This document shows positions 10,428 through 22,316 of a DNA stretch of 64,000 nt, one piece after another. The position numbers were made by a program, and so were the translations under genes. The stretch lies in contig CM077649.1 of assembly GCA_039707465.1 (NCBI GenBank), positions 12,450,501 to 12,514,500 on the forward strand, given 5' to 3'. Numbering within the stretch: the first letter of the stretch is position 1; each line of letters starts with the position of its first letter. The notes under the pieces are model-generated. The model made no database searches. It was not told the origin of the DNA and saw nothing but the letters and a program-made list of their open reading frames with translations. This DNA is from Rhabdophis nuchalis. Lineage: Eukaryota > Chordata > Lepidosauria > Squamata > Natricidae.

Positions 10428-11342
10428 TATGAGGTGTCAGTGTTGTTTTGCAGGCATATACCATGCAGGTTTTACGAATATATCAATTTTCTGTGTTCTG
10501 TGGTGTGTGTAAACATGAGTGCATAAATCAGAGTGAAGATCTCTGTATTTTATGAAGGAAAAAGTAGAAGGAATTTGAACATTACATTTTAATTAAATTC
10601 CTTGCAAGCTGAAAGGGTATTATGATAATTCATACTTTCACTATTTGATACCAAGATATAATCCTTGCACAGGTGCATTGTCTTCATATTACAACTTATT
10701 AAACTATAATTATTCATCTATCAAGTGTTTTTATAATGTCTAGAGGGACAGCTATACTGATTTGCTCGAGAAAAAAGAGAGACCTTTTCAATAACTTGAA
10801 GTTTAGTAGGTTTCATAAAGCATAGGTTTTGTGGACTTGTGTCATAATAAATCTAGAAATCTTAAAGTTGCCATAATCTTAACGAAGTCATAGGATTTGT
10901 CTTGTGCCCCCCAGAGAAGAAATAAATTCATAAGCAACTACAAAAGAATACCAAATACCAAAACAATTATCTGGATAAACAATACACATACAAAATAATA
11001 TTTGCTAACTAAGAAAGTTAGCCTATTGAATAATGTGCTGACATGCAAATCAAGACACATTGCAAATATGTTCTATATATTTTGTCACTTTTGGTTTTTT
11101 AATTACTACTATTATTATTCAGATTTGTTTGATTTTATTTTGTTTTACAAGACTGGCTTGCTCTAGTTCTAGTAAACCATCTTGCAGGACCTTTTACTGT
11201 AGCAATTATTGTACAACTCTGTTGTACTTGAAAATGCAGTCAGTGTTGTTGTTACCATGCTCTTGATGTAGATTTTATGCTGTTTTATAATGAGATGAGT
11301 TGTTTTCACTGATGGGGATACTATATGTAATTATTTGATCAT
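10428..11342. other. Stretch without gene
   Basis: AT-rich unique sequence. No frame, repeat or RNA gene was recognised. Confidence 0.5.
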
Positions 11343-12052
11343 TAGGAAGGATATAGAAAATAAGTCAGCAAGTATCATTTTGCCTCTTTATAAATCTATG
11401 GTGAGGCCCCATCTGGAGTAATGTGTACAGTTCTGGTCACCATACCTTCCGAAGGACATTATGGAAATGGAAAAGGTGCAGAGGAGGGCAACCAGAAGGA
11501 TTAGGGGGCTGGAACACCTTCCTTACCATCTGAGGCTGCAACGGCTGGGCCTCTTCACTCTAGAATGACGGCGCCTGAGAGGTGACCTGATTGAAGTCTA
11601 TAAAATCATGCATGGTGTGGACAAAGTAGAAAAGGAAAAACTTTTCCCTATCACACAACACTAGAACTAGGGGGCACTCCATGAAACTTTTGGAAGCTGG
11701 ACCTCAAACAAATAAGAGGAAGTACTTTTTTCACTCAGAGAATCACTGGTCTATGGAACTCCCTGCCAGAAGAAGTGGTGACAGCTGTCAGCCTCGAAAC
11801 CTTTAAGAAAGGATTAGACGAGTTCATGGAGAACAAAGGTATCCATGGCTATCATGATGGATGCCTAAGGACACCCTCCGGGTTGGAGAGATAGGCAGGA
11901 TATCTCTCAATGCCATTTGCAGGGAATCATAAGCAGGTGAAGACATCTGCTTGGGAAGACCCTGAAGCAAATGGGGAGCCACTGTGTGAGACAGAATGCT
12001 GGACCAGATGGGCTATGGCCTGTTCCAGCAAGGCTGTTCTTATGTTCTTATT
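11343..12052 (+). mobile_element. L3/CR1-type LINE, 3' end (older copy)
   Basis: Degenerate reading resembling the CR1/L3 ORF2 C-terminus (VRPHLE..., [11 protein letters not shown], then W-N-S-L-P-E-E-V-V), followed by the L3-type 3' UTR ending 'ctggaccagatgggctatgg ... gttcttatgttctta'. It has in-frame stops throughout. It belongs to a different and older lineage than the CR1 copies with ATTGT tails. Confidence 0.8.
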
Positions 12053-12782
12053 TGCTCTTCATTTTGTTCATAGCTTTAATGCTAACTATTTACATGTTAT
12101 AGGCTACCAATGTGATTGAAACTGAAGCAGCCCATAACCTTGATTAAATAAACCTGACTCTTTGCTGATTAAAAAAAAAATGAAATAAATGCTGCTTAAA
12201 AAAAAATCAGCAAGACTCAAGAGCCTATCACAATAACTTAGAAAAATAAACACCCTTGAACTCAGTAAAACATTCTCAATATGCATTAGATTGATCATGC
12301 AACATTATATGGCATACGGTTTGGAGGCATAGGAAAAAATAGTAATACTTTCTCATACTTCCAAAATTAAACTAGGCTATTGAATCAATCTGAAAGCACT
12401 GAAAGATTGAATAATAAAACTTGTCTTCAATCATTAAGAATTTGCAGTTGGCCTGACAAACAGAAAGCTTTTTTTCCCCGAGTGCCTAATAGTTTGACAA
12501 CCTTCAGGCTTGTTATTAAGAGATGATTGCATTGCATTTCTACAAAATGAAAATATGTCTCACATGGACTAGTTGAAATAAGAATTTAATTATGAACAAT
12601 GTATAAGAGCTGTGAAAAAGCCAAACTTTATGTCTAGAAAGTCTTTTATCTGATGTTCTTCAGTGAGAGAAGCATCTTCGACTAAGGATTTCAGTAGAGC
12701 AGTTTTTGCCCATTCTATCCCTTCTACATTTCTTCAACTTATGATCTTCGGTCACAGTAACCATATTAGTCCAAGTTCAGGC
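12053..12782. other. Stretch without gene
   Basis: AT-rich unique DNA with short A runs near 12170-12210. Nothing else was recognised. Confidence 0.5.
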
Positions 12783-13012
12783 TAAGGAGAGAAGGAGAGA
12801 AGCAACCTAGAACTAAGGGGACATTTCCTGACAGGTAGAACAATTAATTAGTGGAACAACTTGCCTTCCAAATTTGTAAACGCTCCAACACTGGAAGTTT
12901 TAAAGAAGAGATTGGACAACCATTTGTGTGAAATGATAGATTTCCTGCCAGAGCAGGAGGATGAAGTAGAAGACCTCCAAGATCCCTTCCAACTCTGCTA
13001 TTCTGTGAAATC
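12783..13012 (+). mobile_element. CR1 LINE, 3' fragment
   Basis: 'aggagagaagcaaccta' to 'cccttccaactctgctatt' corresponds to the ORF2 end and short 3' UTR of CR1. The copy is diverged and ends in a degenerate ATTCTGTG-type tail. Confidence 0.8.
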
Positions 13013-13060
13013 TGACATACCATATACCTTGATCCCAATACATTTAACAAGGAGATGGAG

Positions 13061-13178
13061 CAGGGGTTCCCAAACTTGGCAACTTTAAGACTTGTGGACT
13101 TCAACTCCCATAGCTGGCTGGAGAATTCTGGAAGTTGAAGTCCACAAGTCTTAAAGTTGCCAAGTTTGGGAACCCCTG
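13061..13178. mobile_element. Palindromic hAT MITE, copy 3
   Basis: A 118-bp palindrome, 'aagacttgtggacttcaac' arm type. Flanks AGATGGAG (13053-13060) and AGATAGAG (13179-13186) match at 7 of 8 bases; the right flank keeps the central TA. Confidence 0.85.
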
Positions 13179-13186
13179 AGATAGAG

Positions 13187-13523
13187 CATGCAGGTATACA
13201 TAATGGATTATACCACTAGCTGCTATTTATTCATAGATAAAAACATGGCTCTGCAGAACATTTTGTACAGCTGGGTACATGGCAGAATGCATCACTAGCA
13301 CGGCTTTTTAAAAAGAACAAAAAGGGGAAATGTCAAACTCCAAAGTGATTTGAGATTCATGGACTGTGTGCATGCTCCCATGACATTCTTGTTACACGCC
13401 TGAATGCTGGACATAACTCAGCATTCATGAGGCAGTGACTGTAGGCTAGCATTGACGCACTGAAAACAGATGAACTTTTTGAAAATGTTTTCCAGTCTGT
13501 AGAAACAAGGTTTTCTTCTTCTA
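13187..13523. other. Stretch without gene
   Basis: Unique sequence. Nothing was recognised. Confidence 0.45.
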
Positions 13524-13976
13524 TTTGCGAGATCGCATCCTACCCCATACATCCCTCCGACCGATCCGCTCCCACAGAGAGGGACTTCTCCGGGTGCCGT
13601 CCACTAGGCAATGCCAGTGGGCGACGCCCAGAGGAAGGGCCTTCTCTGTGGCGGGCCCAGGTCTATGGAACGACCTACCCCCCGACCTCAGAACAACCAC
13701 GGATCTCCGCGCCTTCCGACAAAAGCTCAAGACTTATCTTTTCCATCAGGCCGGCCTGGCCTAACCTACCTTCCAGCCTTTTTAGTCTGATCATCTAAAT
13801 TGTTTTAATTGGGTTTTTTAAGGGGTTAGTTTTTAGGATTTTAGCTTTTTAGCGCAGGGATATATTGTTTAATTTGATTTTATATATTTATAATGTATCT
13901 ATGTTTGTACGTTTTTAACTCCCCTGTGCACCGCCCCGAGTCCCTTCGGGGAGAGGGAGCGGTCTACAAATTAAAT
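13524..13976 (+). mobile_element. L2-like LINE, 3' fragment
   Basis: An 80-codon frame (13525-13764) covers the last part of the C-terminal domain. The 3' UTR follows, with hairpin 13931-13962 (inner stem TCCC-TTCG-GGGA). The tail runs into a trinucleotide microsatellite. Confidence 0.9.
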
Positions 13977-14048
13977 TAATTTATTATTATTATTATTGTT
14001 GTTGTTGTTGTTGTTGTTGTTGTTATTATTATTATTATTATCATCATC
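13977..14048 (+). repeat. (ATT)n-(GTT)n-(ATT)n-(ATC)n microsatellite
   Basis: Grown from the tail of the preceding LINE; the repeat unit changes three times along its length. Confidence 0.9.
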
Positions 14049-14249
14049 TTCTCAATCAGAAGAAAAGTTTATATCTCTTCTGTTAGTTCTTTGAGTGGGA
14101 AAAACGTATTTCCCTGAATGCCCCTCTTGGCCAACAGTAGCAAACCTCTTAAAGCATTCATGAACTTCAGGTAACTGAGAACAGTCAGACACAAAGCAGA
14201 CTGGGGATACAGGGCTTCTAATATGAACTCTCAGCCATATCAGTTATAC

Positions 14250-14555
14250 AGCTAGTCCTCAACTTACAACCAAAAATGTGCCTGGAATTTTTGGATAAAT
14301 AAATCCTTGCAGTTGAAATTAAGTCAAGATGGACCTGATTTTACTATTTGTACAGTAGTTGTTAAGTGAGTCACATGGTTGTTAAGCAAATGCAGCTTCT
14401 CCAATGCGCAGATATGACAGAAGGACACTGCAACCCTCTGTAAATGCAAGCTTGTTGCCAACCGCAGCTATGTAGCTGGGACTGGTGTGAATGCAAGTAT
14501 AGGTCATAGGTCACTTTTTCCAAGCTTGTTGTAACTTTGAACTGTTGTTAAATGG
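14250..14555 (+). repeat. 'acttacaacc' interspersed repeat, copy 1
   Basis: Begins 'ctagtcctcaacttacaacc', contains 'gttgttaagtgagtcacatg' and 'gttgccaaccgc' blocks, and ends near 'gtaactttgaactgttgtta'. I recall this repeat as very common in snake genomes. A related stretch is embedded in the hAT MITEs (near 9455-9515 and 22185-22245). Its superfamily was not determined here. Confidence 0.65.
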
Positions 14556-14559
14556 ATAC

Positions 14560-15570
14560 TTATTTATTTATTTTATTTATAGTCGAATTTATATAACCGC
14601 ACCCTCTCCCCGAAGGGACCCGGGGTGGTGCACAGGAAGTTAAAACAAACAATACAAAATATAAATAATTAATATCGAATTAGATAGGTTATCCCCGTGC
14701 TAAAATTTAAAAAGTTAAAACATAATCCATTAAAAACCCAATTAAAACAATTTATAATACAGACTGAAGGCTAGGTAAATAACTTAGGCCAAACCGGCCT
14801 GATGGAACAGGAGTGTCTTTAATTTCTGGCGGAAGGTACGGAGGTCTGTGGTTGTTCTGAGGTCGGGGGGTAGGTAGTTCCAGAGGGTTGGGCCCACCAC
14901 AGAGAAGGCCCTTCCCCTGGGCGTCGCCCGCTGGAATTGCCTGGTGGACGGCACCCGGAGAAGTCCCTCTCTGTGGGAGCGGATCGGCCGCAGGGATGTA
15001 TGAGATAGGATGCGGTCTCGCAGGTAGCTTGGTCCCGAGCCATGGAGCGCTTTGAAGATGAGGACTAGCACCTTGAAGCACACCCAAAAGACGACAGGTA
15101 GCCAGTGCAGCTCGGGCAAGAGAGGTGTTACATGGGTATACCTTGCGGTACCCATTATTGCTCGCGCGGCCGCATTCTGGACCAGCTGTAGTCTTCATGT
15201 GCACCCCAAGGGGAGCCCCATGTAGAGAGCATTACAGTAGTCTAGCTGGGATGTCACAAGCGCGTGAGTGACTGTGCGAAGGGCGTCCCGGTCCAATAAG
15301 GGACGCAACTGCCACACCAGGCGTACCTGGTGGAAAAAACCCCTGGCCACGACCGTCACGTGATCTTGCATAGACAGCCGGGTATCCAGGAGGACACCTA
15401 GGTTGCGTGCCCGATCCACGGGAGCCAGATGTTCGCCCCCTATGGCCAGTGATGGGATCAACTGGTTGTACCGGGACGCCGGAAACCACAGCCACTCGGT
15501 CTTGGATGGGTTGAGTTTGAGTCTGTTGCTTCCCATCCAGATCCGTACGGCTTCCAGACATCGGGATACT
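14560..15570 (-). mobile_element. L2-like LINE, RT end plus C-terminal domain, one stop
   Basis: On the minus strand the reading starts at [20 protein letters not shown] (15536) and continues in the same frame to LKTLLFHQAGLA (14784). It is broken only by a TGA near 15195-15197, where related copies have an arginine codon CGA. The 3' UTR and a TTTA tail follow. It is truncated within the RT palm, so it was not autonomous. Confidence 0.9.
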
Positions 15571-16090
15571 CTTATGTTGAGGACTATCTATAGTACAATC
15601 ACAGTGCCCTTGAGCTGCAGCAACAAATTAAAATGGTGTGATTAACTTGGTACAGGTGGAAAAAAAGAAACAGCTGCTGGAATATGAAAAATATAGGTAG
15701 ATTCATTGTTCGTTCTAAAATATATTAAAGACTGATCTTTGAAGCATCAAAATTGCCTGTTAATTCCTAGTTTTCTCAGGGCATATTAGTTATTGCTTTA
15801 ATAATATTCAGTGGATGTTGTTAAGATTCTACTTGTCATCTTATTAATGCAGGCAAAGCTCTCTCAGGCTAGATATGGAAAAGAATTTTAGGGATTCATA
15901 AAATCCTGACCTAAAGGGGATGAAAGCTTTTCTGCAGCTTTCTCTACAGCTTTTATTGAAAACCTTGTGAGGAGGGAAGTGGCACTCTACAAAACAGTTC
16001 CACTCTACAACCTAATAGCCAGCCTAAGATATATGCAATCTTCTTTCATTTGCTAGCATTGGATTTTGGTGACTTTTTAAGACTTTTGTC
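15571..16090. other. Stretch without gene
   Basis: AT-rich unique DNA. Nothing was recognised. Confidence 0.5.
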
Positions 16091-16098
16091 CTCTAGTG

Positions 16099-16233
16099 CA
16101 GGGGTCTCCAACCTTTGCAACTTTAAGTCTGAAGGACTTCAGCTCCTAGAATTCTCCAGCCAGCTTTGCTGGCTGGAGAATTCTGAGAGCTGAAGTCCTT
16201 CAGACTTAAAGTTGCAAAGGTTGGAGACCCCTG
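16099..16233. mobile_element. Palindromic hAT MITE, copy 4
   Basis: A 135-bp near-perfect palindrome, 'aagtctgaaggacttcagc' arms. Flanks CTCTAGTG (16091-16098) and CTCTGGTG (16234-16241), 7 of 8 matching; the left flank has central TA. Confidence 0.9.
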
Positions 16234-16261
16234 CTCTGGTGCAGGCCAATGGAGGTGAAGC

Positions 16262-16650
16262 TACTATACAGATTGTATGTACCAGTTATTAGACTTATGA
16301 CCACAACTAGGATTTGAACTTTGGCTGTGATACAGTCACTAAGTGAGTCATAATGTGATCACACCCTGATTTTATAACCTTTTTTGACATGGCGTTAAAT
16401 GAGTCACATGTTTACTAAGCAAATCCAGTTTCTTCCATTGATTCTGCTTATTGGAAGGTGACTGGGAAAGTCACAAACGACAATCACATTACCATAAATA
16501 CACGCCTGTTGCCAAGTACCCAAGTCATGATCATGAGACGCTGAGGACACTGCGAGAGGCATAAGTTTGAACACAGGGTAAGACATTCTTTTCAGCAATG
16601 TCATAACTTTGAATGGATGCTAAATGAGTGGTCACCAATCAGTAATGCAA
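16262..16650 (+). repeat. 'acttacaacc' interspersed repeat, copy 2 (diverged)
   Basis: Shares the block order of the copy at 14250-14555: 'cttatgaccacaac', 'gtgagtcataatgtgatcac', 'tgagtcacatgtttactaag', 'ctgttgccaagtaccc', 'cataactttgaatgg'. It is strongly diverged. Confidence 0.55.
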
Positions 16651-16670
16651 CAGGACCAAATATGTGCATC

Positions 16671-18921
16671 TTAATAATAATAATAATAATAATATTTAAT
16701 TTATAGACCGCTTCCTCTCCCCGAAGGGACTCGGAGCGGTGCACAGGGGAATTAAAAAATACAAACATAAATATACATAAATATAAATAAAATCAAGATT
16801 AAACAGTTTATCCCTGCGCTAAAAACCCAAAATACTAAAAACTAAACCCCTTAAAACCCGATTAAACAATAAACAGATGACTAACCTAGGCCGGCCAAGC
16901 AGAAAAAGTGCGTTTTTAATTTTTGACGGAAGGAGCGGAGGTGCGTAGTTGTTCTAATTTCGGGGGGCAGGTCATTCCAGAGGGCCGGGCCCACCACAGA
17001 GAAGGCCCTTCCCCTGGGCGTCACTCACTGGCATAGCCTAGTGGACGGCACCCGGAGAAGTCCCTCTCTGTGGGAGCGAATCGGCCGCAGGGATGTATGG
17101 GGCAGAATCCGATCCCGCAGATAGCTAGGTCCCGTGCCATGGAGCGCTTTAAAGATGATGACCAACACCTTGAAGCGCACCCGAAAGACAACAGGCAGCC
17201 AATGCAGCTCGCGCAGGAGCGGTGTTACATGGGCAAACCTCGAGGTTCCCATAACTGCCCGCGCGGCTGCATTCTGGACAAGCTGAAGTCTTCGGGTGCA
17301 CCTCAAGGGGAGCCCCATGTAGAGAGCATTGCAGTAGTCCAGTCGGGATGTCACGAGGGCATGAGTGACTGTGCATAGGGCATCCCGATCCAATAGGGGA
17401 CGCAACTGGCGTACCAGGCAGACCTGGTAGAACGCCCTCCTGGCCACGGCCGTCACTTGATCTTCCATGGACAGCCGTGTATCAAGGAGGACGCCCACGT
17501 TGCGTGCCCCATCCACAGGGGTTAAATGTTCGCCCCCTATGGCCAGTGATGGAGTCAACTGGTTGTACCAGGATGCCGGAAACCACAGCCACTCGGTCTT
17601 GGACGGGTTGAGTCTGAGTCTGTTACTTTCCATCCAGGCCCACACGGCTTCCAGGCACTGGCACATCACCTCTACGGCATCGTTGGGGTGGTTTGGGGTA
17701 GATATACACAGCTGCGTATCATCAGCGTAGAGATGGTACTCTACCCCAAAACCACGGATGATCTCGCCCAGCGGCTTCATATATGTGTTGAACAGGAGAG
17801 ACGAGAGGACTGACCCCTGAGGCACTCCACAAGTGAGGGGTCTCGAGGTTGACCTCTCCTCTCTAGGCGTCTCTTGTGGCGCTTCATCACCCTCAGCTCC
17901 TCAGTGAACCAAGGAGCCTGGGTGATTCGTCGCTGCAAGAGAGGCCGCAAGGGCGTGACCCGATCCAAGCCCCCCGTGGCTGCAGTATTCCATGCGGCCA
18001 CAAGGTCCTCCATCGGGGCGTGGGTCAAGGACACAGGAAATGGCCCAAGCGCCGTCTGGAACCTATCTGGGTCCATCAGGCGCCTGGGGCGGAACCATAT
18101 AGGTGACTCAGGTTCCGCCTCCCCACGGTGGGGTGTAGCGATTGGAAAGTCGAGCCGGAGAAGTGAGTGGTCTGACCATGACAGGGATGTGATGGCTATA
18201 TCCCCTATACCCAGATCACTCTTCCATTGACCAGAGACAAAGATTAGGTCCAGCGTGTGTCCTCCCTCGTGCGTGGGGCCCCGAATTACTTGGGTCAGGT
18301 CCATGGCCGTCATGGAGGCCATGAACTCCCGAGCTGCCTCTGATGATTCGCCCACCGATGGCAGGTTAAAATCCCCCATGACAACCAGTCTGGGGGTCTC
18401 AACCGCCATTGTGACGATCATCTCAAGGAGCTCGGGCAGAGCTGCTGTTACATAGCGGGGAGCCAGGTATACAATCAGCACGCCCAACTGCCTCCCTAGG
18501 CCCCACTTCACGCAGAGGGACTCACAGCCGGTGGTCTGTGGTACAGTGGTCTCTCTCGGCTCAAGGCCTTCCCTAACAATAACCGCTACCCCTCCACCCC
18601 TGCCTAGGGCCCGAGGCTGATGAAAAGCGTGGTAACCTGGCGGGCACATTTCTACGAGGGGAGACCCTCCCAGGTCTCCGCTATTCCCACCAGGTCCGGC
18701 TCCCCCTCCGACACAAGGTCGTGGTTGAGGGGGGCTTTGATGAGGCCCTCAATGGAAATGACCTGTGTATCCCCCCTCTTAATGGATCCATCCGCTTCCT
18801 TCCTCGGTCTGCTGGCTCCGCCCATTCCCTTCTTACTAGCCTCAACCTGTCTATACCCTCCCCCCTCCCTGGTGCCCCGCCTCGAGTCCCCTTGGGGAGA
18901 GAGAGCGGGATAGAAATTAAA

Positions 18922-18953
<32 letters not shown>

Positions 18954-19155
18954 AATACATAACAAATTTCTAACTAAAAAACCCCCGAGACCATGCTTCG
19001 CCCACCTCTCCGGATTAATAAATCCCTCATCAAGGTGGGCCCTCGTTAAAGCGGAGGGCCAGACCTGCGAGAGCGGGGACTCTCGCAGTAATAATAGGTC
19101 TACCTTAGAGTACATATCGATATAAATAGATAATTAAATAAATAATTACATATAA
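16671..19155 (-). mobile_element. L2-like LINE with a large internal deletion
   Basis: Minus strand: a 5' leader related to the one upstream of the near-complete copy (33036-33405), the endonuclease (frame 18649-17777, with GDFNLPSVG and a W-S-D-H-S site), then near 17855 a direct jump into the RT just before the [12 protein letters not shown] motif. Comparison with 29927-33405 shows about 930 bp missing there, covering the linker and RT fingers. The second frame (17825-17025) carries YADDTQLC and the C-terminal domain and ends at a TGA where relatives have CGA. There is also a small deletion near 18660-18680 that shifts the endonuclease frame. The copy is non-functional. Confidence 0.9.
18868..18955 (+). 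mobile_element. Tiny L2-like 3'-end insertion within the leader of another copy
   Basis: About 70-85 bp: 'gccccgcctcgagtcccc' hairpin (inner stem with CTTG loop) plus an (ATT)n tail on the plus strand, sitting where the homologous leader at about 33160-33200 has no such sequence. It looks like an extremely 5'-truncated insertion that kept only the 3' hairpin and tail. Confidence 0.65.
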
Positions 19156-19587
19156 ATATAATATCTTTCCAAGACCAAAACTAAAAAATTGCCTCATGCC
19201 CAACATGATCTTGGGGAGGTTTGCTTCTAGTGTCAGACTGGTCACCTGTATAGGGGCATTGAGCTTTCTCTATGGTAGCCACTCATTGTCCAGTACAATG
19301 GAGAAACTGTCTTCTGTATTGGCCATTGGTGCAGCCTCTCCAGCTATTTTTGCGCCATATGAATACCTCTTACTGTTCCTGCTAAAGCCATAACTTGTCA
19401 GCAGTGTCAGGCTGCTCAAGTATTTTAAGGAACAATTTGTCATCAATCTCACACCTCCACATTTTCATAATCTGCCTGATAGATTACTGGCCCAAGAATG
19501 AGACATGAAACATCTCTGAATATATGTCATGAGGTGACATTTCATTATATCAAAATTTCAACATGGTCTACTGCTATGTCTATTATT
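19156..19587. other. Unassigned stretch
   Basis: Not a repeat I recognise. Overlapping frames of 60-65 codons exist on both strands (19196-19393 plus, 19452-19270 minus), with slightly more protein-like composition on the minus strand, but no domain is visible. It could be an old pseudogene or an unknown repeat. Confidence 0.3.
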
Positions 19588-20012
19588 TGCGGGACCGTCT
19601 CCTGCCGCATACCTCCCCCCGTCCGATCCGCTCCCATAGGGAGGGCCTCCTCAGGGTACCATCCACCGGCCAATGCCGGCGAGCGGTGCCCAGGGGGAGG
19701 GCCTTCTCAGTGGCTGGGCCATCCCTCTGGAACGACTTACCCCCCAAACTTCGGACCATCACAGACCTTCCCCTCTTTCGCCGCTCACTTAAGACTTATC
19801 TGTTCCATCAAGCCGGCCCAGCTTAGCCAATGAGTAAATGTATTTTAGAATTTTAATTGGGATTTTTAGCACAGGCTTTTAGTTTAATTTATTCTTAATT
19901 CTTCTGTATTTATTGTTATTTATCGATTTTAATTTCCTGTGCACCGCCCTGAGTCCATTTCGATGGAGAAGGGCGGTTCTATAAATCTAAATAAATTAAA
20001 TTAAATTAAATT
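19588..20012 (+). mobile_element. L2-like LINE, 3' fragment
   Basis: C-terminal domain end (LRDRLLPHTS-like to FHQAGPA), 3' UTR and a hairpin at 19944-19976 whose inner stem is TCCAT-TTCG-ATGGA, then a TAAAT tail. Confidence 0.9.
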
Positions 20013-20644
20013 ACCTTCCAAATGTTATGAAACATATATTTTCTGAAGTCTGCATTCCATTCTTTGTGCATTCTCCTACCTATCAATTACCCATTTACCC
20101 ACAGATTAGTAAGCAAGTAAACATTATTACACTGTCATTTTCATAGCTCCTATTTATATGCTTTATATCCTTAACAGCTGCATTGTTCATCCAATATAAA
20201 CTGCCATGGATCATGAAACTGAATCGACAATTTAACTTATCTTTTAATTCTGCCTTTTAAGCCAAAACATTTTAAATTCATCTGGGCTTTCAAACCAGCA
20301 TAAATTCTTCAGTCTAGAATAAATCAAATGGAAGTAATATTTCTTTATGTTGAAATAATTTTTATGGAATATAATAATATGCCATAGAACTGAATTCTAA
20401 TGAAATCTCCTTTTGAGATGAGAGCTTTGGCTATTCAGCAGATAATTAGCAGGGGGCAGGAGAACTGCCCTTTTCACTCAAAAGAATTAAGGCTCTTTGA
20501 CAACCAGAGAGCAACTCCACTGTTGATTTCTACCACTGCTTCTACTCTCTAGTCTCACCAAAAAAAAAAAAAAAACCCAGTGTGAGATGCTTACATCTGT
20601 CCTTATGGCCACCAGCTTCAAAACATAAAGAACCATAAAGGTAG
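20013..20644. other. Stretch without gene
   Basis: AT-rich unique DNA. Nothing was recognised. Confidence 0.5.
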
Positions 20645-20865
20645 AGACGGGAATGTTTTAATAGGGTTTGCCGGGAATTAGGGTTAAGGGTTTTTAAGGT
20701 TTTTAGATTTTACATTCTAGCGCAGGTAAATTATTTAATTCTATTTTAAATATTGCATTGTTTGTACTTTTTAAATGCGTTTTTAAAGTCCTGTGCACCG
20801 CCCCGAGTCCCTTCGGGGAGATGGGGCGGTCTACAAATTAAATAAATAAATAAATAAATAAATAG
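20645..20865 (+). mobile_element. L2-like LINE, 3' UTR only
   Basis: 3' UTR with 'ttctagcgcagg' and hairpin 20797-20829 (outer CCGCCCC/GGGGCGG, inner TCCC-TTCG-GGGA), followed by an (AAAT)n tail. Confidence 0.85.
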
Positions 20866-21213
20866 TAAAAAATAAATATTAGAGGCAATGCTCACCAAAA
20901 AGAAAACAGATTGCTCCAAAATTCTGTAGAGCTTCAATTTTGTAGTGCGATCTGAGATGAATTCTAGTTTATGCTTCCTAAGGAATTGGATAAGGTTTGG
21001 GTGGGTTTTTATTTACTGTTAGTTCAGGCAAATGTCTCAGAGGGATCGTCCCTAGTTTTGTGGAATGTAAAAGTGAGTGGGGAGAGATGTACATTCAGAC
21101 TTTGCAAGATTCTGTTAACAATAAAGATAGAGCTAATACCCCTGGGTGTGCTGCTTGTCTGGACTACCTTGTAATAGTAGTCATCATCTATAAAGCATGG
21201 CATTCAGCTAGGT

Positions 21214-21348
21214 CAGGGGTCTGCAAAGTCAGCTCTTTTAAGACTGGTGGACTTTAACTTCCAGAATTCCCCAGCCAGCATGGCTGGCTGGGGAATTCTG
21301 GGAGTTGAAGTCCACCAGTCTTAAAAGAGCCGACTTTGCAGACCCCTG
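21214..21348. mobile_element. Palindromic hAT MITE, copy 5
   Basis: A 135-bp palindrome, CAGGGGTCTGC ends, 'aagactggtggacttcaac'-type arms. Perfect duplication AGCTAGGT at 21206-21213 and 21349-21356 (central TA). Confidence 0.92.
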
Positions 21349-21439
21349 AGCTAGGTTATTTGAGGGACTGCCTTCCCATTGGTATCACTTATTTGTATCT
21401 TATGATCTATGATTGTAACTATGATTTATTATCTATGAC

Positions 21440-21622
21440 TTATTTATTTATCAAATTTATACCCCGTACCTTCTCCTAAAAAGGGCCCAGGGCGGCGCAC
21501 AGGCAATATTTAAAAAAACCATACATAATTACAAAAATACATTATTAAAAACTATTAAATTATATCCTGTGCTAAAACACTTATAAAACCCTATAAATTA
21601 AAATTTATACGAATAAAAGTTG
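21440..21622 (-). mobile_element. L2-like LINE, 3' UTR only
   Basis: Minus-strand tail and hairpin ('accccgtaccttctcct' ... 'cagggcggcgcacagg'), truncated in the 3' UTR. Confidence 0.8.
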
Positions 21623-22063
21623 TTTGTATGTACTGTATACTGAGACCTTATGCACCAGAGACAAATTCCTTGTGTGTCTAATCACATTTGGCCGATAAAA
21701 AAATATCCTGTCCTGTCCCTTATTGTTTCTGCCTGATGGGTATGTCCAGTTCAGTTGACCAGCTCCCGTTTCCTTCAATTAAACAGTGCCATCTCTCAAG
21801 ATTTAGGTCTCATCTGACCTGACCTTTGAAGTAACATTTCCCCTGAAATTCATGTGACTCCTATGGTTTCCTATAAGATCATGAAGACCTGGTTGTACTC
21901 CCTTATCTTGGGCATTGAGGCAGATGTTTGATGTATATTTTATTTTATCTAAAATAACTGGATCCCATCTTCTTTTGTATTATGTTTTTATTGTTTATTA
22001 TATGAACAACCCAGAGTCAGTTTTAAGTTGAATGGCACCTAACTATCCATACATATAAATTAC
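21623..22063. other. Stretch without gene
   Basis: Unique sequence. A faint LINE-tail relic ('gaacaacccagagtcag') lies near 22000-22045. Confidence 0.4.
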
Positions 22064-22071
22064 ATGCATAC

Positions 22072-22264
22072 CAGTGGTGGGTTTCAAATTTTTTTAGAAC
22101 CTACTCTGTAGGTGTGGCCTATTTTGTGGGCGTGGCTTGGCAGTCATGTGAAAGGGTGGGAGTGGCCACCTTTTAAAATGTGGTGAAACTCATTTAACAA
22201 TGCTTTTGCTTAGCAACCAAAATTTTGGACTCAATTGTGATGATAAATTCTTTAATTCTTTCAT

Positions 22265-22316
<52 letters not shown>

